Source: Lysobacter sp. Root916 (GTDB lineage: Bacteria > Pseudomonadota > Gammaproteobacteria > Xanthomonadales > Xanthomonadaceae). From it: a DNA stretch of 64,000 nucleotides. A model generated the notes under the pieces. The model did not search any database. It saw only the letters and a list, made by a program, of their open reading frames with translations, and was not told the origin of the DNA. Positions 1 through 7,732 of the stretch are shown piece after piece. The stretch covers positions 63,392 to 127,391 of the forward strand of contig NZ_LMJF01000014.1 of NCBI RefSeq assembly GCF_001429785.1, written 5' to 3'. Position numbers and translations under genes: made by a program. Numbering within the stretch: position 1 is the first letter of the stretch; each line of letters opens with the position of its first letter.

Positions 1-1602
1 CGCCGCATCCAGCGTTGCCGCGCCCGGCAGTTTGATCTGGCGCGCGCGCTGGGTGGCCGCGCTGGGCAGATAGCGCGCGGCCAGGTCGTAGCCGGCGACC
101 GCGCCCTGCGCGCGCAAGGTTTGCAGCGCCGGCAGCAGGCGTTCGGACGCGCGCAGCGCGGCTTCGGCGTCGCCGGCCTCCAGCGCGATCACGTAACGCA
201 CGTCGGGCGCGCCCAGCTCGCCGCGCAGTTGCGCGTCGCGCGCGAGCGCGTCGGCCGGCACCGGGGTGAGCTTGGCCAGATCGTTCTGCCAGAACGCGCC
301 CGGCGCCAGCCAGGCCACGCCCAGCGCGAGCGCGGCCAGCGCCAGCATCGCCGGCACGCGCAGACGCGGCAGCCGCGCCAGCGCCGCCCAGGCGCGCGCC
401 AGCCAGGCCGAATCGGCGGCGTCGCGCGGCGAGGGATCGATCAGCGCCGGCAGCAGGAAGCGCGTGGTCAGCGCGGCCGTGCCCAGGCCGACGATGGTGA
501 ACACCGCCAACTGCTTGAGCCCGTCCACGCCCGAGACCAGGAAGGTCAGATAGGCGATGCAGGTCGAGGCCACGCCGGTGCCCAGGGTCGGCCACAGCGC
601 GCGCGCGCTGGCCCAGGGCGACAGGCCCGGCCGCTGATGGCTGAACAGATGGATCGGATAGTCCTGGGCGACGCCGATCAAGGTGAAACCGAACGCGACG
701 GTTATGCCGTGCACGCCATCGAACATCAGCGCGACCGCGCCCAGGCCGGCCAGACCGGCGCTGGCCAGCGGCAGGCCGCCCAGCAGCGGCGCTTTCCAGC
801 TGCGATAGGCCAGCCACAGCAGCAGCACGAACACCAGGCTGTCGATGGTGCCGATCAGGCTGGCCTCGCGCGCGGTGCGGCCGCCGATCTCGACCGAGAA
901 CGCGCCCGGCCCGCTCAGGGTGAGCTGCGCCTTGGACGCGCCGCGGGCCTGCGCGAACGCGGCGCGGATCGCGTCCACCGCGGCCTGCTGGCCGGTGGGA
1001 TCGAAGCCCGCCGCGCGCGTTTCCAGCGCCAGCAGCGCTTCGCGCCCGGCACGGTCGAACCAGACCCCATGCAAGCGCTGCGGCGCGTTCGCCGGCTGCC
1101 AGGCCTCGGCCAGCTTCAGGGTTTCCAGGGTGGGATCGTTCGGCAGCAGCGGCTCCAGCATCGCCGAGGCCGGCGAGCCCAGATCCTGCACGCGCGCCTG
1201 CAGCTCTTCGCCCAGATAGGCGGCGTCGAAGGCCTGGCTGTCCAAGGTCGGCGACAACAGATAGCGGTACGGGCGCAGGCGTTCGGGGATCGCGTCCAGG
1301 CCGAGGTCGGCGCCGTTGGCGACCAGCTTGAATTCCGGTTTGGTCGCGAGTGCCGCGCGCATCGCCTGCGACTGCGTCGCCAGCGTTTGCGGCGTGTCGC
1401 CCGACAGCGCCACCAACAGCAGACGCGAGCCCGGGCCTTCGCCGAGTTCGTCGATCAACAGCTTCTGCGCGGGCGTGCGCGCGCTGGGCATGAAGCGGCG
1501 CAGATCGCCGCTGAGCTCCAGGTGCCCGCTGATCGCCCAGCCCGCGAGCGCCAGCGCGGCCAGCCACAGCAGCGCGAGGGCGAGACGACGCGTCGGCGTC
1601 AT
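1..1602 (-). CDS. MMPL/RND-type exporter of the aryl-polyene pigment cluster (3' part missing)
   Basis: The visible 534 residues begin with one membrane segment (about residues 7-22), followed by a roughly 220-residue periplasmic domain. A block of hydrophobic helices starts near residue 245, with the motif TLIGVAQDYPIHLF. A second periplasmic domain then begins and runs off the window. This is the MMPL half-repeat layout (TM, loop, 5 TM, TM, loop). MMPL proteins in aryl-polyene clusters are thought to move the lipid-linked pigment to the outer membrane. The ATG at 1602 overlaps the stop of the LolA-like gene (ATGA), so it is the last visible gene of the leftward pigment operon. The family call is firm; the exact cargo is inferred from context. 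The C-terminal half lies beyond the left edge. Confidence 0.85.
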   Translation of the reverse strand, partial: MTPTRRLALALLWLAALALAGWAISGHLELSGDLRRFMPSARTPAQKLLIDELGEGPGSRLLLVALSGDTPQTLATQSQAMRAALATKPEFKLVANGADLGLDAIPERLRPYRYLLSPTLDSQAFDAAYLGEELQARVQDLGSPASAMLEPLLPNDPTLETLKLAEAWQPANAPQRLHGVWFDRAGREALLALETRAAGFDPTGQQAAVDAIRAAFAQARGASKAQLTLSGPGAFSVEIGGRTAREASLIGTIDSLVFVLLLWLAYRSWKAPLLGGLPLASAGLAGLGAVALMFDGVHGITVAFGFTLIGVAQDYPIHLFSHQRPGLSPWASARALWPTLGTGVASTCIAYLTFLVSGVDGLKQLAVFTIVGLGTAALTTRFLLPALIDPSPRDAADSAWLARAWAALARLPRLRVPAMLALAALALGVAWLAPGAFWQNDLAKLTPVPADALARDAQLRGELGAPDVRYVIALEAGDAEAALRASERLLPALQTLRAQGAVAGYDLAARYLPSAATQRARQIKLPGAATLDAA

Positions 1603-2360
1603 CGCTGGGCGGCGCCGTGGCCGCGGCACAGCGCCGCGAATTGACTGGCGTCGGTGACGTTGGCCGCTTCGCGCGCCGCGCCGGCCAGCAAGGTGCGCTG
1701 CAGTTCGATGCCGCCGCTGGCGTCCGAACGCGCGGGGCGCGCTTCGATGCAACGCAGCTCGGCGCCGCGCCCGCGCAGGGTGATGCCCTGCAGCTTGGCC
1801 GCGACCGCGCTGCTGCGCGGCGTGAGCGTCATGGTCCACTGCTGGCGCGTGCCTTCGGCGGCGACCAGGTACTGCTGCTCCAGGCGTTTGCGGTCGCCGG
1901 CCAGCAGGGCGCCGAAGCTGGCCTGCAGGCCGGCCAGTTCCGGCGCGCGCGCCAGCGAGAACGTGCGCGCGGCCTTGCCGGCGCGCTGGATCTTCACTTC
2001 GCCGGCGCGGATGGTGGTGGTCTCGGCATAGGGCGCGCGCACCTCGCGCACCAGGGTGTCGTCTTCCAGGCGCTGGTACTCGCCGCTCAGGCGCAGCGGC
2101 GCCTTTAGCAGGGCCGAGCCGCGGATCTCGACGAAGGCGGTGCGCATCGACGCCGGCTGGGCCAGGCGCGCCAGGATCCAGTCCGGGTCCACCGCCGCGC
2201 CGGGCGCGCTGCCCGCGACCGGCTCAGGCGGAGCGGCGCTCAGCGAGCCGGCGGCGCAAGCCAGCGCCAGCGCCCAGGCCCAGCGGCGCGGCCGGATCGT
2301 CGGGTGCGCTGCCTTCGTGGGCGCCGCTGTCTTGCGCTGTGCTGTCTTGAACCGCGTCAT
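1599..2360 (-). CDS. LolA-like outer-membrane lipoprotein carrier domain protein
   Basis: About 253 residues. A basic N-terminus and a hydrophobic stretch (WAWALALACAAGSLSA) look like a signal peptide, followed by a LolA/LolB-like beta domain. LolA homologues are a standard member of aryl-polyene and xanthomonadin clusters, beside the MMPL exporter, and probably help carry the lipidated pigment through the periplasm. The start is uncertain: ATGs at 2366 and 2360 both lie inside the end of the acyltransferase, giving an overlap of about 140 nt, and no in-frame ATG follows before the signal peptide. The stop overlaps the exporter start by 4 nt. The family assignment leans on position and length as much as on motif. 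Confidence 0.75.
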   Translation of the reverse strand: MTRFKTAQRKTAAPTKAAHPTIRPRRWAWALALACAAGSLSAAPPEPVAGSAPGAAVDPDWILARLAQPASMRTAFVEIRGSALLKAPLRLSGEYQRLEDDTLVREVRAPYAETTTIRAGEVKIQRAGKAARTFSLARAPELAGLQASFGALLAGDRKRLEQQYLVAAEGTRQQWTMTLTPRSSAVAAKLQGITLRGRGAELRCIEARPARSDASGGIELQRTLLAGAAREAANVTDASQFAALCRGHGAAQR

Positions 2361-3255
2361 CGGCATGCCAGAAGTCGTAGAAGTTGAACCAGTTGTAGGG
2401 GGCGTCGCAGGCGTGGTGCTGCAGGCGCGCGGCATAGCGTTCGACCATCGTCGCCAGCACCCGCGCCCGATCCTGGCGCGCGATCGCCGATCCGTCGCTG
2501 AACGGCTCGAACACCAGATCGTAGCGGGCGCCGCCGCGGTACACGCCGAACGCCAGCAGCACCGGCGCCCTCAGGGTCGCAGCGACCAGCCAGGGCGCCA
2601 GCGGAAACGGCGCCGGCGCGCCCAGGAACGGCGTGCGCAGCCAGGGCTCGCCGGGGCGCGCGCGATCGACCAGCAAGGCCACCAGCGCGCCTTCGTCCAG
2701 GGCCTGCTTCACCGCCAGCACGATCGCCGGGCCGTCCTGGCCGGCGTCGATCACGCCGGCGGCGATGCGCGGGTCCAGCGAATCCAGCAACTGGGTCATG
2801 GCCGGGTTGTGCGACTTGTCGAACACCACCCGCACCTGCACCTCCGGCGCGCTGCGCGCGAGCACGCGCAGGGCCTCGAAGCTGCCCAGATGGGAACCGA
2901 AGATCAGCGCGCCGCCGCGCGCGTGCTGGGCGCGCAGCTCCTCCAGCCCGCTCACTCGCACGTCGAAGTAATGCATCTGCCCGCCGAGCATGAACAAGCG
3001 GTCGAGGATGGTCGCAGCGAAGGTGTGGATGTGGCGGGCCACGTCCCACAGGCCCGGCGCGCGATTCAGCGCGCGCGCCAGATAAGCGCGCGAGGCGCGC
3101 CGCTCGGGGCCACGCACCAGCACGAAGTAAGCGGCGATGGGGTACAGGCACAGCCGCGCCAGGCCGCGTCCGCCGTGGCGGGCGATCGCGCGCAACACGC
3201 GCAGGGCGAAGGGGCTGCCGCCCTCGGGGCGCTGCTTCCAGTGCTCGCCGCTCAT
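2224..3255 (-). CDS. LpxL/HtrB-family lysophospholipid acyltransferase of the pigment cluster
   Basis: 343 residues. The catalytic HX4E motif of LpxL-type acyltransferases is present as SHLGSFE (H122, E127). A downstream segment (ALVDRARPGEP) matches the acceptor/donor-binding region of the family. In aryl-polyene clusters this enzyme is thought to attach the polyene acyl chain to a glycerolipid-like acceptor at the inner membrane. The conserved domain ends near YNWFNFYDFW. A further roughly 45 residues, rich in Ala, Asp and Gly, overlap the start of the LolA-like gene and look like a non-conserved tail. The start at 3255 overlaps the stop of the dehydratase gene (ATGA). Confidence 0.88.
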   Translation of the reverse strand: MSGEHWKQRPEGGSPFALRVLRAIARHGGRGLARLCLYPIAAYFVLVRGPERRASRAYLARALNRAPGLWDVARHIHTFAATILDRLFMLGGQMHYFDVRVSGLEELRAQHARGGALIFGSHLGSFEALRVLARSAPEVQVRVVFDKSHNPAMTQLLDSLDPRIAAGVIDAGQDGPAIVLAVKQALDEGALVALLVDRARPGEPWLRTPFLGAPAPFPLAPWLVAATLRAPVLLAFGVYRGGARYDLVFEPFSDGSAIARQDRARVLATMVERYAARLQHHACDAPYNWFNFYDFWHADDAVQDSTAQDSGAHEGSAPDDPAAPLGLGAGAGLRRRLAERRSA

Positions 3256-3596
3256 GCCGGCGCGTCCGCGACCACTTCGCCGCTGGCCAGCAGGGTGTCG
3301 CCGCGCAGCACCCGGAAACGCCAGCGCGGCGCGGCGCCGTCCAGCTCGATGCGCGCGGTCTGCTCGGGCAGCAGCGGCTGGGCGAACTTCACCTGCGGCA
3401 GGCGCAGCCCGTTCAGCGGACCGTGCCCGGCTTCGATCGCGTCCAGCACCCGGTCCAGCACGACCACGCCCGGCACGACCGGCCGGCCGGGGAAATGCCC
3501 GGGCAGGCTGGGGTGGTCGGCGGCGATGCGGAATTCCATGCGGGAGGCGTTCGGCGGTGGTCCGGCGACAGGATAAGCCACGGCCGGTGACGCCAT
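3252..3596 (-). CDS. FabZ-like 3-hydroxyacyl-ACP dehydratase (hot-dog fold)
   Basis: 114 residues. The sequence DHPSLPGHFPGRPVVPG is the FabZ/FabA active-site signature, with the catalytic His in PGHFPG. The protein is shorter than housekeeping FabZ (about 140-150 residues), as usual for dehydratases of aryl-polyene clusters, where one dehydrates each 3-hydroxy intermediate during polyene elongation. An AGGA ribosome-binding sequence lies shortly upstream of the ATG at 3596. The alternative ATG at 3539 has no such sequence, so 3596 is preferred. The ketosynthase and ketoreductase partners are not in the window and probably lie left of it. Confidence 0.85.
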   Translation of the reverse strand: MASPAVAYPVAGPPPNASRMEFRIAADHPSLPGHFPGRPVVPGVVVLDRVLDAIEAGHGPLNGLRLPQVKFAQPLLPEQTARIELDGAAPRWRFRVLRGDTLLASGEVVADAPA

Positions 3597-3609
3597 GCCG
3601 ATCCTGGCG

Positions 3610-4299
3610 TCAGTCGAACAGGCTGCGCCAGAACGCCGGGCCCAACCCGCCCATGCGGCGCAGGAAATCCCAGAAATTGCGGTAGGGCCGGTCCTGGAAC
3701 ACGCGCTTGCGGAACTGGTACTCGCCGATGAAGAAGCCGCCGACGATGCCGTAGTTGAGCAGGTTGGCGAACAGCGACCACTGGTCCTGGCTGATCGCGA
3801 TCGGCGGGGTCTGGCCCAGCCGCGCGAGCACGCCGCCGGGCACGGCGATCATCGCCAGCGCGGCGTTGGCCAGCGCCAGCCCGCCCAGCAGCCAGGCCCA
3901 GATCGCGGTGAGCTGGCGCGAGTAGCGGTAGACATCGGCCCGCAACTGGCTGGGCGTGCAGGCGTCCAGGGCGGCGACGATGCGGGTGATCAGGCCCTCG
4001 CGCGGCGCGCGCAGGCTGCGCGCGAACCACCACGACAGGGCGCCGGTGAACAGCACCGGCGGGGTCAGCAGCAACAGCTGCGGATAGATCGTGTGGGCGA
4101 TCGCGGCCAAGCCGGCCACGATCGCCGCGAACAGCAGCCAGGCGCCCACGCGCAGGTGCAGCAGGGCCTCGATCTGCACGATCAGGGCCAGGTCGATCAG
4201 GGCGATCGCCGCCGGCCAGCCGCCGCCGTCGTGGCTGGCCCAGTGCGCCAGCAGGGGGTAGGCGATCGCCAGCAGCAGCCGCAGCACGGCGCCGGTCAT
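3610..4299 (-). CDS. COG4648-type polytopic membrane protein of the pigment cluster
   Basis: 229 residues with about five to six hydrophobic segments: near the N-terminus (VLRLLLAIAYPLLAH), then about 33-46, 49-63, 71-88, 130-150 and 180-195. The C-terminus is charged and aromatic-rich (PYRNFWDFLRRMGG). This matches the COG4648 membrane protein that regularly sits between the ACP and the dehydratase in aryl-polyene clusters. Its biochemical role is not known to me. A longer frame reaches upstream, but the stretch before 4299 overlaps the ACP gene and has no protein-like composition, so the ATG at 4299 is chosen. The gap to the ACP stop is 46 nt. Confidence 0.8.
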   Translation of the reverse strand: MTGAVLRLLLAIAYPLLAHWASHDGGGWPAAIALIDLALIVQIEALLHLRVGAWLLFAAIVAGLAAIAHTIYPQLLLLTPPVLFTGALSWWFARSLRAPREGLITRIVAALDACTPSQLRADVYRYSRQLTAIWAWLLGGLALANAALAMIAVPGGVLARLGQTPPIAISQDQWSLFANLLNYGIVGGFFIGEYQFRKRVFQDRPYRNFWDFLRRMGGLGPAFWRSLFD

Positions 4300-4345
4300 G
4301 GCTGGACGGTCCGTGCGCGCGAGCGGCGGCCGGGCGCGGGCGCGC

Positions 4346-4615
4346 TCAGGCGGCCCGGCTTTGTTCGATGTGGGCCGACAGCGCGCGCAGCGAACCGAAG
4401 ATGCGGCGGTTTTCCTCGCTGTCCGAGCGCAGCTGGAAGCCGTACTGCTTGGACACCGCCAGGGCCAGCTCCAGGGCATCGATCGAGTCCAGGCCCAGTC
4501 CGTCGCCGAACAGCGCCGCCTCGGGGTCGATTTGGGCCGGATCGACATCCTCCAGGTTCAGGCTTTCGACCAGGAGCTGCGCGAGTTCGCGTTCGGCGGG
4601 GTTCTGTTCGGACAT
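4346..4615 (-). CDS. Acyl carrier protein of the aryl-polyene synthase (XanC-like)
   Basis: 89 residues, acidic and helical. The phosphopantetheine attachment motif is GLDSIDALEL, with the acceptor serine at about residue 44. It is the first gene of the leftward pigment operon, so the promoter should lie in the 123-bp divergent gap before the flavoenzyme gene. The growing aryl polyene would be tethered here. Activation needs a phosphopantetheinyl transferase and an aryl-acid ligase; candidates for both lie at 33-35 kb in this window. The ATG at 4615 is chosen because the carrier fold starts there; an in-frame ATG 63 nt upstream adds only Arg/Ala-rich sequence. Confidence 0.9.
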   Translation of the reverse strand: MSEQNPAERELAQLLVESLNLEDVDPAQIDPEAALFGDGLGLDSIDALELALAVSKQYGFQLRSDSEENRRIFGSLRALSAHIEQSRAA

Positions 4616-4726
4616 CGGGTCGATCCAACGGCGGGCGGCAAGGTGCGCCACGATCCGGCATCGGGCGGCCGCGCGCAACCGTCCCCAGGTCCGGTCCGAC
4701 CCGGACAGCGATCACGAACGGCGAGC

Positions 4727-4732
4727 TATCAT
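4727..4732 (+). promoter_or_regulatory. Candidate -10 hexamer (TATCAT) of a leaderless transcript
   Basis: TATCAT lies 6 nt before the ATG of the flavoenzyme gene, so transcription would start at or next to the ATG. The -35 match is poor (GGACAG region near 4703). There is no clear Shine-Dalgarno sequence. Confidence 0.4.
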
Positions 4733-4738
4733 TCTCCG

Positions 4739-6130
4739 ATGAGCTCAACCATCCCCGCGCCCGGCCCCGCCGACGCCCCGCCGGACGCAAACCTGAACAG
4801 CCCCGCCTCCACCTCGGAACTCAGCCCCGACGTCCTGGTCATCGGCGGCGGCCCCGCCGGCACCACCGCCGCGACCCTGCTCGCGCGCAAGGGCTGGAAG
4901 GTGCTGCTGCTGGAGAAGGACGCGCACCCGCGCTTCCACATCGGCGAATCGCTGCTGCCGATGAACCTGCCCATCCTCGAGCGCCTGGGCGTGCTCGAGC
5001 AGGTCAAGGCCATCGGCACCCACAAGCCGGGCGCCGAGTTCCCGATCGACGAGCGCAACTACAACACCTTCCGCTTCGAGCGCGCGCTGGATCCCAAGTT
5101 CGGCTACGCCTACCAGGTCAAGCGCGAGGAATTCGACCAGCTGCTGTTCCGCAACGCCCAGGCCAACGGCGTGGACGCGCGCGAGCGGGTCAAGGTCGAG
5201 AAGGTGGAGTTCGGCGCCGACGGGCGTCCGTCGCTGGTGCACGCGCGCGACGCCGACGGCGCCGCCCTGACCGTGCGGCCGCGCTACGTGGTCGACGGCA
5301 GCGGCCGCGACGCGTTCTTCGGCAGCCAACTCAAGCTCAAGAAGAAAAACCCGCTGCACCAGTCGGCGGCGATCTTCAGCCACTTCACCGGCGTCGAACG
5401 CCGCGACGGCGAGGACGCCGGCAACATCACCGTGCAGCGTTTCTCGCACGGCTGGATGTGGCTGATTCCGCTGCAGAAGGACGTGATGAGCGTCGGCGCG
5501 GTGTGCTTCCCCGAATACCTCAAGCAGCGCCGCGGCGAGACCGAGGCGTTCCTGATGAAGACCCTGGAGTCCGAGCCTCAGGTGTGGGCGCGCATGCAGG
5601 GCGCCCAGCGCGTCGGCGCGGTCCACGTCACCGGCAACTACTCCTACACCTGCACCCGGATGACCGGGCCGGGCTGGGTCATGGTCGGCGACGCCTACGC
5701 CTTCGTCGATCCGGTGTTCTCCTCCGGCGTCTACCTGGGCATGAACAGCGGCGAGCAGGCGGCCGAGGTGGTCGACGGCGCGCTGCGCGATCCCGCGCGC
5801 GAGGCCGAGCTGCAGCGCGCGATGGTCAAGCGCCTCAAGCGCGGCCTCAAGCACTTCCAGTGGTTCATCTACCGCTTCACCACGCCGGTGATGCGCGCGC
5901 TGTTCAGCGCGCCGCGCAACTACTGGCAGGTCGAACAGGCGGTGATCTCGATGCTGGCCGGCGACGTGTTCGACAACCCGGCGGTGCTGCGCCGCCTGCG
6001 CATGTTCCGCTTCATCTATGCGATGACCGCGATCCGCATGGCGCCGCAGGCGCTGCGCGGCTGGTTGCGGCGCAAGCGCCAGGTCGGCGTCGATTTCCGC
6101 GGCGACACGCTGCAGCAGGGCAACCCGTGA
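4739..6130 (+). CDS. FAD-dependent halogenase-like monooxygenase of the pigment cluster
   Basis: 463 residues. The FAD-binding motif GGGPAG is at about residues 36-41, followed by FHIGESLLP, a segment typical of flavin-dependent halogenases. The halogenase fingerprint GWxWxIP is present as GWMWLIP, and FVDPVFSSG matches the FxPxSxG signature near the C-terminal part of the FAD domain. Xanthomonadins of Xanthomonas are brominated aryl polyenes, and homologous halogenase-like genes occur in their clusters. Whether this copy halogenates cannot be read from sequence. It is divergent from the ACP operon and overlaps XanB2 by 4 nt (GTGA). The start at 4739 is inferred from where the conserved Rossmann fold begins; upstream in-frame sequence is antisense to the ACP. 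Confidence 0.88.
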   Translation: MSSTIPAPGPADAPPDANLNSPASTSELSPDVLVIGGGPAGTTAATLLARKGWKVLLLEKDAHPRFHIGESLLPMNLPILERLGVLEQVKAIGTHKPGAEFPIDERNYNTFRFERALDPKFGYAYQVKREEFDQLLFRNAQANGVDARERVKVEKVEFGADGRPSLVHARDADGAALTVRPRYVVDGSGRDAFFGSQLKLKKKNPLHQSAAIFSHFTGVERRDGEDAGNITVQRFSHGWMWLIPLQKDVMSVGAVCFPEYLKQRRGETEAFLMKTLESEPQVWARMQGAQRVGAVHVTGNYSYTCTRMTGPGWVMVGDAYAFVDPVFSSGVYLGMNSGEQAAEVVDGALRDPAREAELQRAMVKRLKRGLKHFQWFIYRFTTPVMRALFSAPRNYWQVEQAVISMLAGDVFDNPAVLRRLRMFRFIYAMTAIRMAPQALRGWLRRKRQVGVDFRGDTLQQGNP

Positions 6131-7146
6131 GCGCGGCCGCGACCCTGGTGGCCGCCACGCCGCGCTACAGCGTCGACTACACCGACGCCACGCCCGCGCA
6201 GGCGCTGGCCGGCGACGACGTGCTGGCGGTGTTCGGCTTCGGCGCGAACGCCCCGCATCACGACGACCCGCGCTATCTGCGCGTGGCGCTGGAGCCTTAC
6301 GGCGAGGCCAAGCTGGAAGTCTGGCGCGGTTCGGCGCCGGTGGCCTGCGGCCGCGACGGCGACCTGGCCTGGTCGGAGGACGGCGCGCTGCAGTTCGGCG
6401 CGCTGGAACTGGACGAACCGCCGGGCCTGCACGTCAACGACGGCATCGCCGCGGTCGCCGAGACCATCTACGCGCGCATGGTCGAATTCACCCGCGCGCG
6501 CGGCTACCCGCACCTGTTGCGGATCTGGAACTACCTCGACGGCATCACCGTCGGCCAGGGCGACGCCGAGCGCTACCGCGTGTTCTGCGTCGGCCGCGCC
6601 GCCGGCCTGGGCGATTTCGAACCGGGCCAGCTGCCGGCCGCGACCGCGATCGGCAAGGTCAGCGAGGCCGGCGCAAGCCGCCGCCTGCTGGTGTACTGGC
6701 TGGCCTCGCGCACGCCCGGCACGCCGCTGGAGAACCCGCGCCAGATCAGCGCCTACCGCTACCCACGCCAATACGGTCCGCAGCCGCCCAGCTTCGCGCG
6801 CGCGATGCTGCCGCCGCTGGGCAGCGCGATGCCGCTGCTGCTGTCGGGCACCGCGGCCATCGTCGGCCACGAGTCGCGCCACATCGACTCAGTCGACACC
6901 CAGCTCGACGAGACCCTGGCCAACTTCGACAGCCTGATCGCCGCCGCGCGCGCGCAACGGCCGTCGCTGCCGGCGCGCTTCGGCGCCGGCGCGCGCCTGA
7001 AGGTCTACGTGCGCGACCGCGAGGAAGTGCCGGCGGTGATGGCGGCGATGGACGCGCGCCTGCCCGGCATCCAGCGCATCGTGCTGCAGGCGGCGGTCTG
7101 CCGGCGCGAACTGCGCGTGGAAATCGACGGCGTCCACGACCTCTGA
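6127..7146 (+). CDS. xanB2: XanB2-like chorismatase (hydroxybenzoate synthase)
   Basis: 339 residues, beginning with a GTG that overlaps the upstream stop (GTGA); AGGG about 6 nt before it is a reasonable ribosome-binding site. The protein resembles chorismatases once annotated as pteridine-dependent dioxygenase-like, with segments such as RIWNYLDGI and GHESRHID that recur in FkbO/Hyg5/XanB2 proteins. XanB2 splits chorismate into 3- and 4-hydroxybenzoate plus pyruvate. The 3-isomer starts xanthomonadin and the 4-isomer feeds ubiquinone. Translational coupling to the halogenase-like gene supports a pigment role. In Lysobacter, 4-hydroxybenzoate is also linked to antibiotic regulation. Confidence 0.85.
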   Translation: MSAAATLVAATPRYSVDYTDATPAQALAGDDVLAVFGFGANAPHHDDPRYLRVALEPYGEAKLEVWRGSAPVACGRDGDLAWSEDGALQFGALELDEPPGLHVNDGIAAVAETIYARMVEFTRARGYPHLLRIWNYLDGITVGQGDAERYRVFCVGRAAGLGDFEPGQLPAATAIGKVSEAGASRRLLVYWLASRTPGTPLENPRQISAYRYPRQYGPQPPSFARAMLPPLGSAMPLLLSGTAAIVGHESRHIDSVDTQLDETLANFDSLIAAARAQRPSLPARFGAGARLKVYVRDREEVPAVMAAMDARLPGIQRIVLQAAVCRRELRVEIDGVHDL

Positions 7147-7335
7147 GCGTCGCCGGCGCGAAGCGTAGGGTGCGGTGAGCCAACGGCGAACCGCCCCAGC
7201 GTGCCCTCACGCCACCCGTGTCGCCGCCCACACCCGCCAGGGGTGCCGAAAGACACCCCCTCCAGCCCTTGAATCGCCGCGATTCGGCAGCATCATGGTC
7301 GCGAGCGCATCCGCGCCCGCATGGGAGAACGCACG

Positions 7336-7584
7336 ATGGGATTGATCAGCCTGATTTGGGGCATCCTCGCGATGATCTGGATGGTGATCGCCCTGATTCC
7401 GCTGCTGGGCTGGGGCAATTGGCTGCTGATCCCGTTCGCGGCGGTCGGCGCCATCATCGCCGCGATCGGCATCCTGTTCACGCGCGAGCAGAACCGCGGC
7501 CGCGCCAAGACCGGCCTGGTGCTCAACGCCATCGTGATCGTGGTCGGCGTGATCCGCCTGTCGATGGGCGGCGGCATCATCTGA
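7336..7584 (+). CDS. Small membrane protein of unknown function
   Basis: 82 residues with two long hydrophobic segments (about 3-22 and 29-45) and a third near the C-terminus (LVLNAIVIVVGVIRL). A short charged loop (REQNRGRAK) sits between the last two. GGAGA about 8 nt before the ATG at 7336 favours this start over the in-frame ATG at 7321. No specific family is recognised. It follows xanB2 at a distance of 190 bp and is not obviously part of the pigment operon. The 7147-7335 gap holds no other gene that I can support. Confidence 0.65.
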   Translation: MGLISLIWGILAMIWMVIALIPLLGWGNWLLIPFAAVGAIIAAIGILFTREQNRGRAKTGLVLNAIVIVVGVIRLSMGGGII

Positions 7585-7663
7585 GTTCGCACGTAGCACC
7601 GTGATCCGCACAGGGTGGTTTCGCAGCCGCCCTGTGTGATGCCGCGACGGCTTCAGCTTTGGA

Positions 7664-7732
7664 GTAGGAGCGGCGTAAGCCGCGTCCACGTCGTAGCCGA
7701 AGGAGCGCGGTCGCGGCTTACGCCGCTCCTAC
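7664..7732. repeat. REP-like inverted repeat, family A
   Basis: Two perfectly complementary 21-nt arms, 7664-7684 and 7712-7732, core GGAGCGGCGTAAGCCGCG, separated by 27 nt. The right arm contains the TAA stop codon (7718-7720, minus strand) and the last codons of the OppDF-like gene. This GTAGGAGCGGC type of palindrome is common between genes in this bacterial group. Confidence 0.85.

Noticed and set aside
3595-7146. A single plus-strand open frame of 1183 codons
   Set aside because: Its first 840 codons run antisense to the pigment operon or out of frame with the flavoenzyme gene, with Arg/Gln/Ala-rich composition. Only the part from 6127 (XanB2) is real.
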